Assembly (NCBI RefSeq): GCF_004359215.1
Contig: NC_090611.1
Coordinates: forward strand, 1,849,014-1,913,013
DNA length: 64,000 nt
Reading direction: 5' to 3'
DNA from: Bremia lactucae
Lineage: Eukaryota; Oomycota; Peronosporomycetes; Peronosporales; Peronosporaceae
Shown: piece after piece, positions 10,348 through 20,910 of the stretch
Layout of the letters: each line of letters starts with the position of its first letter
Numbering within the stretch: position 1 is the first letter of the stretch
Made by a program: the position numbers and the translations under genes
The notes under the pieces: generated by a model
Told to the model about the DNA's origin: nothing
Seen by the model: the letters and a program-made list of their open reading frames with translations, nothing else
Database searches by the model: none

Positions 10348-10392
10348 TGTAATGGAACACACATCAATTGGAGAACCGTTGTTGTGGTACAT
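9832..10392 (-). CDS. Hypothetical 186-residue open frame
   Basis: An open frame of 186 residues starting MYHNNGSP and rich in F, L, H and R. It overlaps the first 45 bp of LTR B. No motif, signal peptide or clear membrane segment is recognisable, and the plus strand of the same DNA is full of stops. It may be a chance frame in AT-rich DNA. Confidence 0.2.
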   Translation of the reverse strand: MYHNNGSPIDVCSITRVLTSFIFGIVLSGTTGKVTCLRLFKSILCLLMDRIYRSEQLTYCGKRYNARFDILLSAIDFLHHFTFKFQVCFQITRLQNHRSAFFSNAFHHPFMAYLVRVTPSFHFRQHLNRPLHYLLLNYSVHKAPLTNLCRIFVERLRQLYRSHYKKSLLVAPISPRFLLNSNMDTY

Positions 10393-10813
10393 TAACTTTA
10401 TGTGTAAAATACCCTTTTATCTTATTCTGAAATAGTAACTTACTTGAATTCCATTTATTATGGGTAACAAATGTGGTCGCCGCCAGATATAAATTTGGCG
10501 GCCGGAATCAATTTTTAATTAACTAGGATAATATTTAGATTTAAATGCTGACATAAAGTACAGTTCTTCTTTTGATCTTAAAGGGTTTAGTGCCTTCCTA
10601 AAGCTTGCGCATTGATCTGTAGGAGATAGAAGCCTTTGGGCACTAGTTGCCACTTGGTTCTACGAACTCCTATATCCCTTGAACTAGAATTATATTAAGC
10701 TTACACGCTTGTAAGATTCCCTGAGTTGTTAAACCTACTAATTCTATAAAATTGAGAGACTTTCTGAGTCTAAAGTCTTCCTTTGACTTTAGGAGCGAGG
10801 TAGCTCCGCTACA
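10348..10813 (+). repeat. LTR family B, 5' LTR of E4
   Basis: A 466-bp LTR from TGTAATGG to GCTACA. It matches, inverted, the LTR at 40563-41046 throughout (for example CGCCAGATATAAATTTGGCGG and GAGGTAGCTCCGCTACA). A primer-binding site and gag follow it, so it is a 5' LTR. Confidence 0.8.
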
Positions 10814-10815
10814 CC

Positions 10816-10830
10816 TGGTAGTACTCTTAG
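10816..10830 (+). other. E4 primer-binding site
   Basis: TGGTAGTACTC begins two bases after the LTR end. The start TGGTAG is shared with the candidate sites of E5, E7 and E10 and fits the 3' end of initiator tRNA-Met (ACCA end), as used with a short match by Ty3. The tRNA identity is inference. Confidence 0.6.
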
Positions 10831-10871
10831 TCAATCTACGCCTGAGTCTTTGTAAGACAACCTTCACTGTA

Positions 10872-11889
10872 ATGGAAGAGTTTCCAGAGCTTTCAAAGGC
10901 GCAACGCGCATCTCATGACAAGCTCAAAAATGCATTAGGGCTTAAACATGTAGAGTTCATTATATCCGAGGAAAAAGAGGTCCTGCATACAAGTCTTGAA
11001 GCCTTCATGCGATATAAATCCTCCCTGGTAGGCCAGATACATCTCTGTGCCTGATTCTGAGCCGATTGCTCGCCCTCTAGTCGTCAATGCAAAGACATTT
11101 AAGGGGCAAGAGGGAGAAAATCTCCTTTCTTGGATTAAGCAGATGGATATGTTCATTGCCTCCGCCTTGATCTTAAAATAACGACAAAAGGTGTTATGGC
11201 CATTAACAAACTCGGTGGTAGAGCCATTGAGTGGGCATTATTGTGCACCACGTCCATAAACGACGCTTTTCCCTCATGTGATTCGCTGAAACAGCAAACG
11301 ACCAGCATGTTTGCACCGCCTGATCAGGCTTATCGCTAACAAGCACGGCTCCTAGTGACTCAAAAGGGTAAACGAACTCTAGAGGACTTTGTCGAGGAGT
11401 TAAGGACCTCATTGCATCTATGCATCAAGACCCGGTGCGAAACAATTGTCGTATCAGTTTTTATGTGGGGTCTTAATGAGGTCGTTGCCCGGACGGGATT
11501 ATTCCGGTCTCATCCTGCTACTTTCGAAGAGGCAGTTGCCATAGCGCTACGCGATGAGTTCGATTTTAAGTCGGCTTGTGTCAGCACGCCTGTTTACCGA
11601 TCAAGCTTCGAGCACATGTGTACCGTCTAATAGAACAGAACCCATGAATATATGCCTCGTCGAGGAAGAAGAAGAGGCTTTTCAAGCTGTGGAACATAAT
11701 AAGAAAATCCGTAGATGTTATATGTGCGGAAGCACGAAACGTTTTCGTCCGGCCTACCCCTACGAAACACGTGTATATCTCGAAAGAGCACCGATTCCGA
11801 CCTATACCAGAAATTTGATACGAGGCACGAAAACGTCGATACCAAGTAGGTGCGGGGCGCCCTACTGTGGAAGACCTAGGCTCTGTTGA
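10872..11889 (+). pseudogene. E4 gag polyprotein with degenerate knuckle
   Basis: Begins MEEFPELSKAQRASHDKLKN after the primer site. Capsid-type motifs follow: TFKGQEGENLLSWIKQMDMF near 11090, then RTLEDFVEELRTSL and FRSHPATFEEAVAIAL (11355-11630). The nucleocapsid knuckle is degraded at about 11715-11765 (CYMCGSTKRFRPAYPY; the His and last Cys are gone). Several frameshifts and stops break it. Gag would form the particle that packages element RNA. Confidence 0.75.
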
Positions 11890-12300
11890 GCCTGTAGGAG
11901 ATGATTGTAAACAGGACATAGCCGCAATTAGCTCGGTGCGTAATGGCACGGGGCGTGAGTACAAGCCGAGCTTGTTATTTCATCTAGCGACTGTGAAGGG
12001 CTTTGATAAGCCATTGTCAATTTTAATTGACTCAGGGGCGTCTTGCAATTATGCTTGATCAACAATACATTGAGGCCCTTAAAGCGCATGAATCTGATAC
12101 AATCACTGTTAGCTTAGCAAATGGGACTCGTGCACTGTTCCTCCAGTTCCTTTAAGCTTAGGCAAAAGGTTCTGGACTTTGACATTATGAAATGCTGTCT
12201 CGTTCTTGATTTGGATTCGATATATAATCTCATCTTTGGTATGACCTGGCTTGGACGCCATGAGTTATGAATCTATTGGAGGTCTAAGACCTTAGGCACC
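11867..12300 (+). pseudogene. E4 aspartic protease
   Basis: The frame ending at 12058 has LSILIDSGASCNYA, the DSG active site of the retropepsin that cuts Gag-Pol. A one-residue start codon for the domain is not apparent since it continues from gag. Downstream codons to 12300 give a broken flap and the typical YNLIFGMTWL end of the domain. Confidence 0.75.
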
Positions 12301-12510
12301 ACGCGTAATGTTGTTAGCAAAGCTTTAAAGAGTTATAAACCCACCTTTGCTAGGCAACAAAAGCGCTATTGGCGCGGATAACTTACTGAGTCTGTCAGTG
12401 CTTTAGATTTGAGAATGTCTGAGATAATTAACTCCAATGTTGTAAACATTAATTCTGAGCTCGACTCAGAAAAAGGGGGTGGAACGGCACGTACTCTGTC
12501 GAGTGACACT

Positions 12511-12860
12511 CGTTGTAATAACGATTCACTGAATGCTGAAAGCATTGTTGGCCTAAGGCCGAATCATCAAGGGTGCAATATCCCTATAATACGTGGAGTA
12601 CACGAATAAGTCCACCAAGTGTGGTCGGCCGAGGTGGCACCATGCTGAGTGTCAATAGTGACACTATTCGCGGTTCGCCAGGACCTCAAGGGTGCAATAC
12701 TCCTGAGATACGTGAAGTGGCACGTCTACGTCCAGCGAGTGTGGTAGGCCGAGGTACCACCATACTGAGTGTCATTAGTGACACTTTTGGCAGTTCGCCG
12801 GAGCATTTCGGGTCAAACCCTTTCATTGCACGTGAAGTAACACGTAAACGTTCGCTGGAC
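12511..12860 (+). repeat. 120-bp tandem repeat in the protease-RT connector
   Basis: Three units about 120 bp apart (about 12511, 12631, 12751). The second and third start GAGGTGGCACCAT and GAGGTACCACCAT; each unit then gives CTGAGTGTCA-TAGTGACAC, GGGTGCAATA-TCC and AGTGTGGTCGGCC or close variants. The 40-residue period keeps the reading frame across units 2 and 3 (open at 12573-12902). Confidence 0.75.
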
Positions 12861-12989
12861 AAGGAAATTGAGTCATCTAACGCCTTGTCGGATGTCGACT
12901 AAGACACCATGTCTGGTACTGAGCCATTACAAGCTGGAAAATTTGGGGACGTGATTGTCCCGGCCTCTGAGAGGCGTCTTGTCTCTACG

Positions 12990-13309
12990 CCAGGAAGTCT
13001 TCTCTTTTATAACACTTGCTTTATAGAGGGTTAAAGTAAGCTGTATTTAATATGGTTAAGTTCTTCTTGTCTATCACTCAATACAAACTTTATTATAATC
13101 TAATACAAACATGTAATTAAATCTTATCAGTATTTCTCTTTACGCGCGTCCAGCGCTAACTGGACCGCAGAGCAAGTAGATATAAAGGTCTATATCTACC
13201 AATGGATAAGCTTTTAGAATATTACCATGTAACGTAATATTCTCCAAATATTATCTACCGTTTAGATAATATTTTAACTAACAGCCTTAAGTGTTAATTT
13301 CATGTTACA
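12990..13309 (-). repeat. Truncated LTR A, 3' LTR of E5
   Basis: 320 bp matching LTR A from its AAGTCTTCTCTT point to the terminal GTTACA. The outer end is missing, apparently lost where it meets E4. A polypurine tract (minus-strand TTAAAGGGAGGGGGGA) abuts at 13310-13325. Confidence 0.8.
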
Positions 13310-13434
13310 TCCCCCCTCCCTTTAACGACAATCAATCTGACTGTCATTGGGTAGAGTGGTCACTATATGACCACTTTATTAAAAAAGATTTTTATTGGTC
13401 AAAACCATCATTTTTATTTGATCGCATGGTTAAC

Positions 13435-14345
13435 AAGTCCATGCGGTATGCGAATAGTGCGGCGCCTTCGGCTGCGGTTCATGCAGCCGCGGGCGACGCA
13501 TTATTGTCCCTTGCGGAAGCGTTCCGTCTGCCGTAGTATCATCTCCTCCCGCAACACTAGATGTTGCGGATGCACGTTGTAATTCGCCACGTGATTACAA
13601 CCCCTCTTTGGGGGTCGACCACGAATGCGAGTCGGACGAAATGGCCGTCTCGGGGATAACAGAACAGTCGCCCAATCATCGTTAGGCGTCTGACTATGAG
13701 CCTTCGAATGAGGGGGCTCAATCGTATAGACGTGCTTATAGCGTTTGCTATAGCATGATTGGTTCCGACGATGAGGATGATTCCTCATCGCCAGCACCGT
13801 CTACCGTGCCGTCACCCGCACATATTCCTGTCGTGGTGATGACGATGGCGTAAGCCATCGTAATAACAGTTCTTGTGGTACCCCTGCTTCAGTGGATACC
13901 ACTCAGGGGATCGTAGACAATAAAATGTCTCGTTTTGCCCTGGAAGAAGCCGTGGCTTTTGCTTGAACGGCTAGTCAATAGCTTGTCTGGAGAGACTGCC
14001 CCTCACAATAAATATCCCTTATTTATTGCGACAAAGCTACATGGCCTTGATCCCAGCGCGAAGAACTTTCGCGCTGAAGAAGATTTTTTTATGATTTTCT
14101 TAAGCATCGATGGTACAGTGGCATCAACAAGCGAGATAAAAATTCGTTGATGCAAGCCTGGAACGCGTTTATCCGCAATGTCAAAGGCATTGGACGCGAA
14201 GCCTGGCTTTAAAGGCTTAACGCGATTCGCGTTATTTTTGGAAAACGAACTCTAACCGGTGCAATGTATTAATTGCATCGGTCGTCTCGTGAGGCAGGAC
14301 TTCCATGCCTCACTTGGGGTGATTTCTTGTCCGTGTTTTGTTGAC
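13435..14345 (+). pseudogene. E5 antisense ORF between chromodomain and 3' LTR
   Basis: Same layout as in E2: an Ala-rich start (13440-13540: AAPSAAVHAAAGDALLSLAE), an acidic/Pro-rich stretch SDDEDDSSSPAPSTVPSP (about 13760-13820), the open piece 13935-14150 with LLERLVNSLSGETAPH and ATKLHGLDPSAKNFRAEEDF, and a C-terminal piece near 14240-14330 (LHRSSREAGLPCLTWGD). Frameshifts split it. Product unknown. Confidence 0.55.
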
Positions 14346-14379
14346 AACACGAAGCAAGTAAAAAAGTAAAAGGGGATGT

Positions 14380-14700
14380 GTATTCCCTATCGTCGCCCTG
14401 GGGATCGGCTCGCATCTCTATCGAGATGCGCGATACGATAGACGTTGAGCAATCGATTTACATGCGCCAGGAGCGCGTGTTCTCCGATGGACCTTCTGAT
14501 CTATCGGACGGGTCTCGTCATACTGACGGACGAGGCCCTGGGAACGAGGCTCCCAGCTGTCATGCGAAGGAGATAACCCGTATGCTGCTCCTTCACATCA
14601 TAATGATCTTGAATACGTTCCAAAAGGAAACGTTGACCACCGTGGGAACCCACCGATAGTTGTGGCGGAGGAGGGTACATTAGATCCGACCAATATGTCG
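14380..14700 (-). pseudogene. E5 chromodomain relic
   Basis: Positionally equivalent to the E2 chromodomain and aligned with it at DNA level. A deletion around 14540 removes part of the domain core and the frame is broken. Confidence 0.5.
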
Positions 14701-14758
14701 GACATAGAGTCGAAGATCGACAAACTCGACAACTTCCTCCATAATTTAGAGGAGGGTC

Positions 14759-15418
14759 TTAAGTCTTAATCAGGGGCGAGGTAAGCGTCGCTCGTTGGAG
14801 AAGACGGTGCTGGCTCACGATATCGAACGGTCTTTCAACCGTTCGAAGAGAGCGTTTTCCATGTTCGAGTGGGAACGGAAATATCACACTCTTCGTGTGA
14901 GCTTTCGTCAGCTCATCGCGGTTTTGAGAATCTTCAGGCCCGGCATGAAAATCTTCATATACAACATGACAATCTGGTTTGTGACCACAAAATTCTCTGA
15001 GGGATTTTTGAAAAGGGTGGTCAGATCCGTGCTCGGAAAAAACCGCGTAATGCTGGTACGGGCGGAGCCGACCTACGTAAAACGTAGGATGCGTTCGCAT
15101 CCTACGTGGCAATTCTATTGTGTACGCATTGCCTCTGCGATGCAGTACATGGAAAGGCCCAATGACCTTGGGTAGTAATTTACTGCTACCCACATTAGTG
15201 ACTACACGCTTAGGTAAGTTTACCGTAGAGAGTAGTAATAGGTCATTTATTTCAAATGAAAGAACGTTTGCTGATCCCTGTTTGTCTGCGTTCCGTTTCT
15301 GACGGTCCACTGCGTAAGCAATGGAATCCTGTACGAAACGGATTACTGATTCTCGAGTCAGGAGAAATTCCTCTGCTGACTCATTTGTTTTGTCCTTTTC
15401 AGTGCGCTTTGCGCGCAT
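14759..15418 (-). pseudogene. E5 integrase C-terminal module and linker
   Basis: A 219-residue open frame: DRQKRNADKQGSANVLSFEI, then KLLPKVIGPFHVLHRRGNAY (intact GPF of the GPY/F module), RMRTHPTFYVGRLRPYQHY and a hydrophilic linker. It is one of the longest undamaged pol pieces in the window, but it is cut off from the core by a frame break near 15440. Confidence 0.82.
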
Positions 15419-15481
15419 TGCCAGAGAGTTTTCTCATCTTCGATGTCGATTGCATCGACATCGACATTATTCGCGTCGTTG

Positions 15482-16251
15482 TTAACTTCGACGCGTGATG
15501 AGCATGAGCCAGAAATGATTTTGCACGTGCGAGCCAATCCCCCTTAAACTACAGGATCTTTCTAATTGGATGGGTATCCGTGGATGGCGTAAGCCATTCA
15601 CGAAGAACGGTGTATGCCTTGTAGACGCATGCACAGAACTATTGTTGGCGAATTCGGCCATCGGTAAAAACTCGCTCCAATTCAGATACGATTGGACGTA
15701 ACCTCGAAGTATCTCTTCGAGGACGCGATTTACGCGTTCCGTCTGACCATCTGTCTCTGGATGATCAGAAGTTGACACGTCAGCCGTGTTCAGAGAGAAC
15801 TGAACACGGATTGCCAAAACTCCGCCATAAACCGTGGATCTTTTATATGAGACCAGTATACGGGGTAACCCGTGAAGTTTGAATACCGTGTCGATAAAGA
15901 CTCGGGCACAGCTTGGAGCCGTGTTCGACTCTGGTACTGCAGCAAGATGTACCATCTTGCTGAATTTGTCTACAAAAACAAGAATTCCAATGTTTTTGTG
16001 ATCGTCTTCGGGAACTTCGAAGATGAAATCCATAGATACGGACTGCCAACATTCTGCCGGAAGTGGTAGAGGTTGGAGAGGTGCACGGGATGAAGGGCTA
16101 ACTTCACCCGTTGACATACCTCGCAAGCACGAATGTACTTGCGCACGAACTGATGGTAAAAGTCGCGACTTACTGTGAGATAAGTTTTCTTACATACAGG
16201 AAGCCCATTTATTGGTGGATCGTGACACTTATACATGATGTGCAAGCGCAA
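15482..16251 (-). pseudogene. E5 integrase zinc region and catalytic core
   Basis: Frames 15970-16251 (IMYKCHDPPINGLP, CEVCQRVK) and 15482-16126 cover most of the enzyme. The first catalytic Asp is kept (SMDFIFEVPEDD) and the Glu block is kept ([13 protein letters not shown]). The second Asp block, VSDRDPRF in other copies, reads VSYKRSTV, so the DDE triad is broken. Confidence 0.85.
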
Positions 16252-16479
16252 ATCGTAATGATTCGAAACGACGACACGTAGAGTGTCGCCGGCAACGGCT
16301 GTGTAGTACAGTAAGCCGTTGCGTGTTGTGTTTCTATCCGATGACGATTGATATAAATGGGCAGATCTTTATAATATTCATTGGATGAATATTATCAGAT
16401 GATTTATTAAACGCAGATATTTTTATCTTCTGTGTAGGCTTTCTTTATGTCATCAAACAAAGTTGATGACGGAACACTT

Positions 16480-17000
16480 GTAATGAGCGGAAATATTTTC
16501 ATTGTTGGAGTGCGCAGCCAGCTCGGGTCGGCGTGATAACACATCAGCGACAACATTAATAAGTCGTCGTTGTTTTATATTCCACGGAGAAATTATACTC
16601 CGCTAAGAAGGATAGCCACCTCGCCATTTTTTGCGAGGTATGTGGGCTATTGCGGCCGTGTGTAATGACGCATGGTCCATATATATGATGAACAATCTAT
16701 CTCCGAGGATATATACCCTAAATTTAGCCAGTGCATGTTTCATGGTAAGGCGTTCCTTGTCATGCATTGGGTAATTACGTTCAGCTGGTTGCAGCTGAAC
16801 GCGATTGGTAACAGATGACGCGCTCCGCACCGTCCGTATCGTAAGGCATTAATGCACGGCCGAATGCGAAACCGCTGGCGTCACAGACTACATGGAATGG
16901 TCTGTCTTGATCTACAATCGCCAAGATAATTGAATGCATCAAGCTTTGCTTGATGCCCTCAAAGGAACGCTGACAATCAGCGCTCCATAACCATTTATCG
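16480..17000 (-). pseudogene. E5 RNase H domain
   Basis: The minus frame 16603-16830 has MHDKERLTMKHALAKFRVYI and IYMDHASLHTA; the second block's Asp context is altered from YTDHASL. The N-terminal half lies in other frames in the tract shared with E2. Confidence 0.7.
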
Positions 17001-17827
17001 TCTCTTTTAAAGAGACGAGAGAGAGAGATGGACTGTCATCTCAACATAATTGCGTGAGTACTTGTGCAAGTACGCCGCTAGCCCCAGGAACTTTCTAAGT
17101 CCCTTGACATCAACTGGAACTGGCCATTCGGTAGTTGCCTTAATCTTTTCAGGATTAGAGCGCACGCCGTGTTTACCGACGATGCACCCAAGAAGTGGTC
17201 TTTCGCTTGCAGCGAAAATACACTTCTTGAGATGTGCATACAACTTATGCTTTCGCACAAAGTGTAAGAGCCTTTTGGACGTGGGTACGATGTACTTCAA
17301 CGTCCGACTTTCCGTTCATGGATCTGCAATGAACGAAGACGTCATCAAAATTAATTCGGTGCAAAATCTCGCATCGGTCTCAACAGATTGGTTACACATC
17401 TGCTGAATGTGACAGGGGCAATACTAAGCCCCTGTGGCATTACTAGCCATTCCCAGGGCATCCCGCTGGGAGTGCTCACTGCTGTGTACGGGATGTCCCG
17501 TTCACGCATAAGGATCTGATAAAATCCATCCATCAGATCCATAGACGAAAAGATGGTACTCTTAGACAAACCATCTATAATTACCTCTTTTCTAGGTATC
17601 AGCGTTTGAGCCGTTACCGTTGCAGCATGCATTTTATTGGATGTGTGCACTATCCGCCACCCTTCCTGTGGCTTTTCGCACACAGAAGGACGGAGAGCTA
17701 TGTGGGAAGGTTGACTCCCTCACATGGACCGCTTTTAATCGATCGATAAAGAATTTATCGATCGCAAGCACTTGTTCACGAGGCAGTGGCCACTGCTTCA
17801 TGACACAGTACTTCGAGCCCGGTTTGA
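16789..17827. repeat. 1039-bp tract identical to 5722-6760
   Basis: Second copy of the identical RNase H-RT tract, in the same orientation, within E5. Confidence 0.85.
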
Positions 17828-18002
17828 ACTCGATCTCATGTCGAGTGCCTTTATCCTTAGGCAACTCGCATGGAACTGTTTCGGGGAATACATCCCTGAG
17901 TTCAATCAAATCCGTATATAAAGGATTTGTCTTAAGTGACTCCCAGGATTGAGTAGTATATCTCACAATCTGAGTCTTCACATCGAGGATACTTTCGTCC
18001 AT
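17001..18002 (-). pseudogene. E5 reverse transcriptase
   Basis: Frames 17634-18002, 17351-17683 and 17007-17300 give the same blocks as E2 (VMKQWPLPREQVLAIDKFF, SMDLMDGFYQIL, LVMPQGLS, LLGCIVGKHGVR). The catalytic F-D-D is again pushed out of frame at about 17345-17357. The N-terminal frame is longer than in E2 and reaches SWESLKTNPLYTDLIELRDV. Confidence 0.85.
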
Positions 18003-18040
18003 CTGTGAGCTGCTGAGAACATATTCGTTCTCTGCAAAAA

Positions 18041-18637
18041 TTACCGCTGACGTACATCGTTTACGAATTCGTCCTCTGTGACGAGTACGCAGATCTGCTT
18101 GATTCTACCGCTATGCAGATCTTTCAAGATCTGCTTGGGTTCTAGGGTTGGTAATTGAGTTATCTCCAAAGTTAACTTCGGAGGCGTGTACAGATCAAGA
18201 GTATAAGTGCCTATTCTTGATTTGTCATTAACCAAGACATTCAATGTCTGGGTTTTTTCCTGGGGCCCCTTTTCCACAGGCTGTCGAGGGATTCATCCCT
18301 CGGGATGCTGAAGTCTAGTCACTTTAGCATTAACTAGTTGAGGAGCTTTCTCCTCAAGTACGTAAGAACTTATTTTCTCAACGTCTTCCGACTGTAAGTG
18401 CGCTATCACAGTCGGGTCCTCTACGGTCGACTCTCTACTCGACCTAGAATCATCGTGTTGTCCATTTTGAATAACCGGTATCTTCCTTGCATGTCGCCCG
18501 CTAGGCGTACATTCATGTTTCAATCCAATCGACTTTTCGGACCTATAAACCTTCGGCGCTGTATGTGCATTCGCACAGCCGCCGACAGCTGACTCCACAG
18601 TGTGCTTAGTCATCATACTGTGATCTTGTGCAGCCAT
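18041..18637 (-). pseudogene. E5 protease-RT connector
   Basis: Two minus frames with TLEITQLPTLEPKQILKDL and VLVTEDEFVNDV, which recur in E2, E6, E11 and E12. The N-terminal part (18293-18637) is hydrophilic and unordered-looking. No catalytic motif. Confidence 0.6.
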
Positions 18638-18990
18638 CGCACTCGTAGTACACCATACGCTTGTGAACGCTCCATAACGTTCATCAAATGGTCATCTGAT
18701 AAACAAGTGGCAGGCATCTTTACGGACCGATGCTGCCAGCTGATTCTTGGCTCAAATTTTCTGAGCCAAGGTAACTGTAGGATGACATCAAATTTATCAT
18801 CTAGATGTAGTACGATGAAATCATCATCGTACTTTAAATCTTTTAACGTGTAGTGATATCTCACTACGCGTTTCATCACTGTTATCGATACGCTTGTCGC
18901 TAGACGCACCGTCATCCTCGTTGGAGGGATGTCGCACTCAACATATTTGAGCCTACGACCCTCTAGCGACTGGCGACGAATAAAGTTATT
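18613..18990 (-). pseudogene. E5 aspartic protease
   Basis: The frame 18613-18915 has the family ending DDFIVLHLDDKFDVILQLPWL. Just upstream, codons give NNFIRRQSLEGRRLKYVE, which follows the DSGAS active site in related copies. Here the active-site triplet itself is changed and out of frame, so the protease is dead. Confidence 0.7.
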
Positions 18991-19005
18991 CGCGCCCCAA
19001 GTCCA

Positions 19006-20236
19006 CTAGGTCTCTAAGTGACAAGTCAATTTTAACTTGTGTAACTGTGTGTCTGGAGCAACTTTTGTCAAGAGATTTGCAAATTCTCTTGAGGTTGCTT
19101 GATCAGTAGGGCGTTGCGCCCCTACAGACCCCGACCGTTTTTTGGGTTCGCCTCGCTGTTGTGACTTCGCAACAGCGCCGGACCCGCGAACGTTGTCTTT
19201 TTTGGCAATCTGTCTATAAGTACGTTCAGTAACTCTCGGTACTGGGCGTGGGGAACTACACTCATGAGCGTAGTGACCTAACGTTTGACGACAATTGCAT
19301 CTTTGCAATCGCTTCTTGTTTCGAAAAGTGAGGTCTCTCGCTTTCGACGTAATATAGGTCCATAGCTTCTGGACCTCCAAGCTCTTGTCGGCTCGGAGGA
19401 CGATACGATGATGAGCTAGCTTGAGCCTGTCTCAAGCTAAAGTCCTCCTGTTTCGCAACGGATATTGCTCCTTCAAGCGTATCCAGCTCCAAGCGGAACA
19501 GGTGGGTCTTTACGGGACCATCCGTAAGACCTTGCATGAACACCGTAATCAACGTGTGTTCATGGACTGGGTTATTTGTTATACAAGTTGCTAAGAGTCG
19601 TATGTGCTAAGCATATGCGTGAACATCATGCTTGCCTTGCTTGAATTTCAGAAGCTCGATCGAGCTCTGAACTCATCCCTAGGAGGTTCAAACGTATGCT
19701 TAAGCCGGCCTTCAAAAGCCATAAGCGAGCCAAATACATATGGGTCGCGCAACTTGAGTCCTAGTACCCAAGTTTTGGCACGACCTGCCAAATTTGATTG
19801 AGCAAATTCGACTTGCATTTGCTCGTCGACGATGTGACGAGCCTTTTTTTATGGCATCGTCCAATTCAACGAACCGCCTTATAAGGGAGCCCCCTATACT
19901 TAGAAATGTCTATCTTTAAGGTTGATGGACGACGCGTGTGCGTCATCCCAGGTACTGGGGTCTGTACCTGTTGCAACCTCAACAATCCTCCTGTTGAGAG
20001 CTTTGCTGATTAAGCAAGGCTACTTTTTCCTTCGCCTCGTCAAGTTCATGTTGTATGCACTTGGCGATGGCTGAATAGAGGGCATCTCTGTCCAAACCGG
20101 ACAGCACGGCCAGGATGGCATTATTCCCTACGGTCGAACTAATTCATTCGACCGCACTTCTTTCTATGTCACTTAAAAAGGAGTAGGTATCACGCGAAAC
20201 GTGATGTGTATTTCCATTATGATCTGACATGTCCAT
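19006..20236 (-). pseudogene. E5 gag with degenerate CCHC knuckle
   Basis: Probable start ATGGACATGTCAGATC at 20236, 35 bp inside the primer site. Later frames give the capsid end (VFMQGLTDGPVKTHLFRLEL, then EGAISVAKQEDFSLRQAQ, 19262-19552) and a knuckle-like RCNCRQTLGHYAHEC with wrong spacing (19006-19380), followed by a basic tail. Stops and shifts are frequent in the N-terminal half. Confidence 0.75.
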
Positions 20237-20270
20237 GTTAGTTGATAGAGCTGTGGTCCTTCGAAGAACT

Positions 20271-20284
20271 ACTAAGTGCTACCA
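20271..20284 (-). other. E5 primer-binding site
   Basis: On the minus strand TGGTAGCACTTAGT starts two bases inside the LTR end. The first eight bases TGGTAGCA fit the complement of an initiator tRNA-Met 3' end; the rest does not extend the match. Confidence 0.65.
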
Positions 20285-20286
20285 GG

Positions 20287-20426
20287 TGTAACGAGGCACT
20301 GCCGACTTGTACTGCTTCAGTACAAGTGGTGCCACACGTCACTTACACTAGTACATGCAGAGGAAGACTCTCTTTAAAACACTTGCTTTAAAGAGGATTA
20401 GAAGTGAACTGTATTTAATATAATTA
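20287..20426 (-). repeat. Truncated LTR A, 5' LTR of E5
   Basis: 140 bp from TGTAACGAGGCACTGCC to about TTTAATATAATTA, matching one end of LTR A, then cut off by unrelated sequence at about 20427. Confidence 0.75.
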
Positions 20427-20689
20427 GGGAACCGGTATAGGCACATACCCCTTTTGGTATAGCCACACACCCCCTTCTGTATTAAATGAATACGTCATAA
20501 AAAATATTTTCACTGTATGGGTCATTCCACTGCATCCGAAAATCAACAGTAGTTCCTTTACAATCGTCTTTAGATCACGTTTTTGGCCTTTGGAACATCA
20601 CACCCCCTAAATTACATTAGGGAATCGCTTTAGCCACGCACCTTAATTATCTACAGGAGAGTAGTGTAAAGGGTGTGTGCCCCGGAGTA
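20427..20689. other. Unassigned stretch with a degenerate C-rich repeat
   Basis: No gene seen. A short motif recurs: GGTATAGGCACATACCCC, GGTATAGCCACACACCCCC and GCTTTAGCCACGCACC, plus ACATCACACCCCCTAAATTACA. It could be a fragment of an LTR family not otherwise represented here. Confidence 0.35.
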
Positions 20690-20885
20690 CATCAGAAACC
20701 GCGTTTTCGTTTGGCGATGTTAGATGTACTGTTTTTAACAGGTAAGAAAAAACCAAGACGGACAAGCCGAACGAAAGAGTATCGTGCTCCCGCACATAAA
20801 ACATCTACGAATGTTTATGTGCTGTTTAACAACTTAAAGCTCTTTTTTTTCTTCAGCGAGGCTGGGGTCCATGGGCAACTAGACT
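20690..20885 (-). pseudogene. Family B gag (knuckle region) fragment
   Basis: This block aligns, inverted, with 11640-11770 of E4 gag, for example GCACATAAAACATCTACG against GCACATATAACATCTACG. It is an isolated minus-strand scrap wedged between E5 and E6. Confidence 0.6.
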
Positions 20886-20910
20886 AATACGAGGCTTAAC
20901 GCACGGTCAC

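Larger units (their letters stand above)
10348..12989 (+). mobile_element. Ty3/Gypsy copy E4 (family B), 5' half
   Basis: 5' LTR, primer-binding site, gag, knuckle relic, protease and a repeat-bearing protease-RT connector in plus order. The copy is cut off near 12989 by the LTR of E5, so RT and integrase are missing. Confidence 0.75.
12990..20426 (-). mobile_element. Ty3/Gypsy chromodomain retrotransposon copy E5 (family A)
   Basis: The most complete copy in the window: 5' LTR piece 20287-20426, primer-binding site 20271-20284, gag, protease, RT, RNase H, integrase, linker, chromodomain, antisense-ORF region, polypurine tract and 3' LTR. Both LTRs are truncated at their outer ends, and several reading-frame breaks occur in every domain. 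Confidence 0.88.

Noticed and set aside
9832..10392. Copia-type pol or transposase in the 186-residue frame
   Set aside because: No catalytic or zinc motif can be seen on either strand; kept only as a low-confidence hypothetical frame.
10670..10867. 65-residue minus frame in LTR B
   Set aside because: Lies within an LTR and mirrors no protein; the corresponding LTR at 40563-41046 does not keep it.
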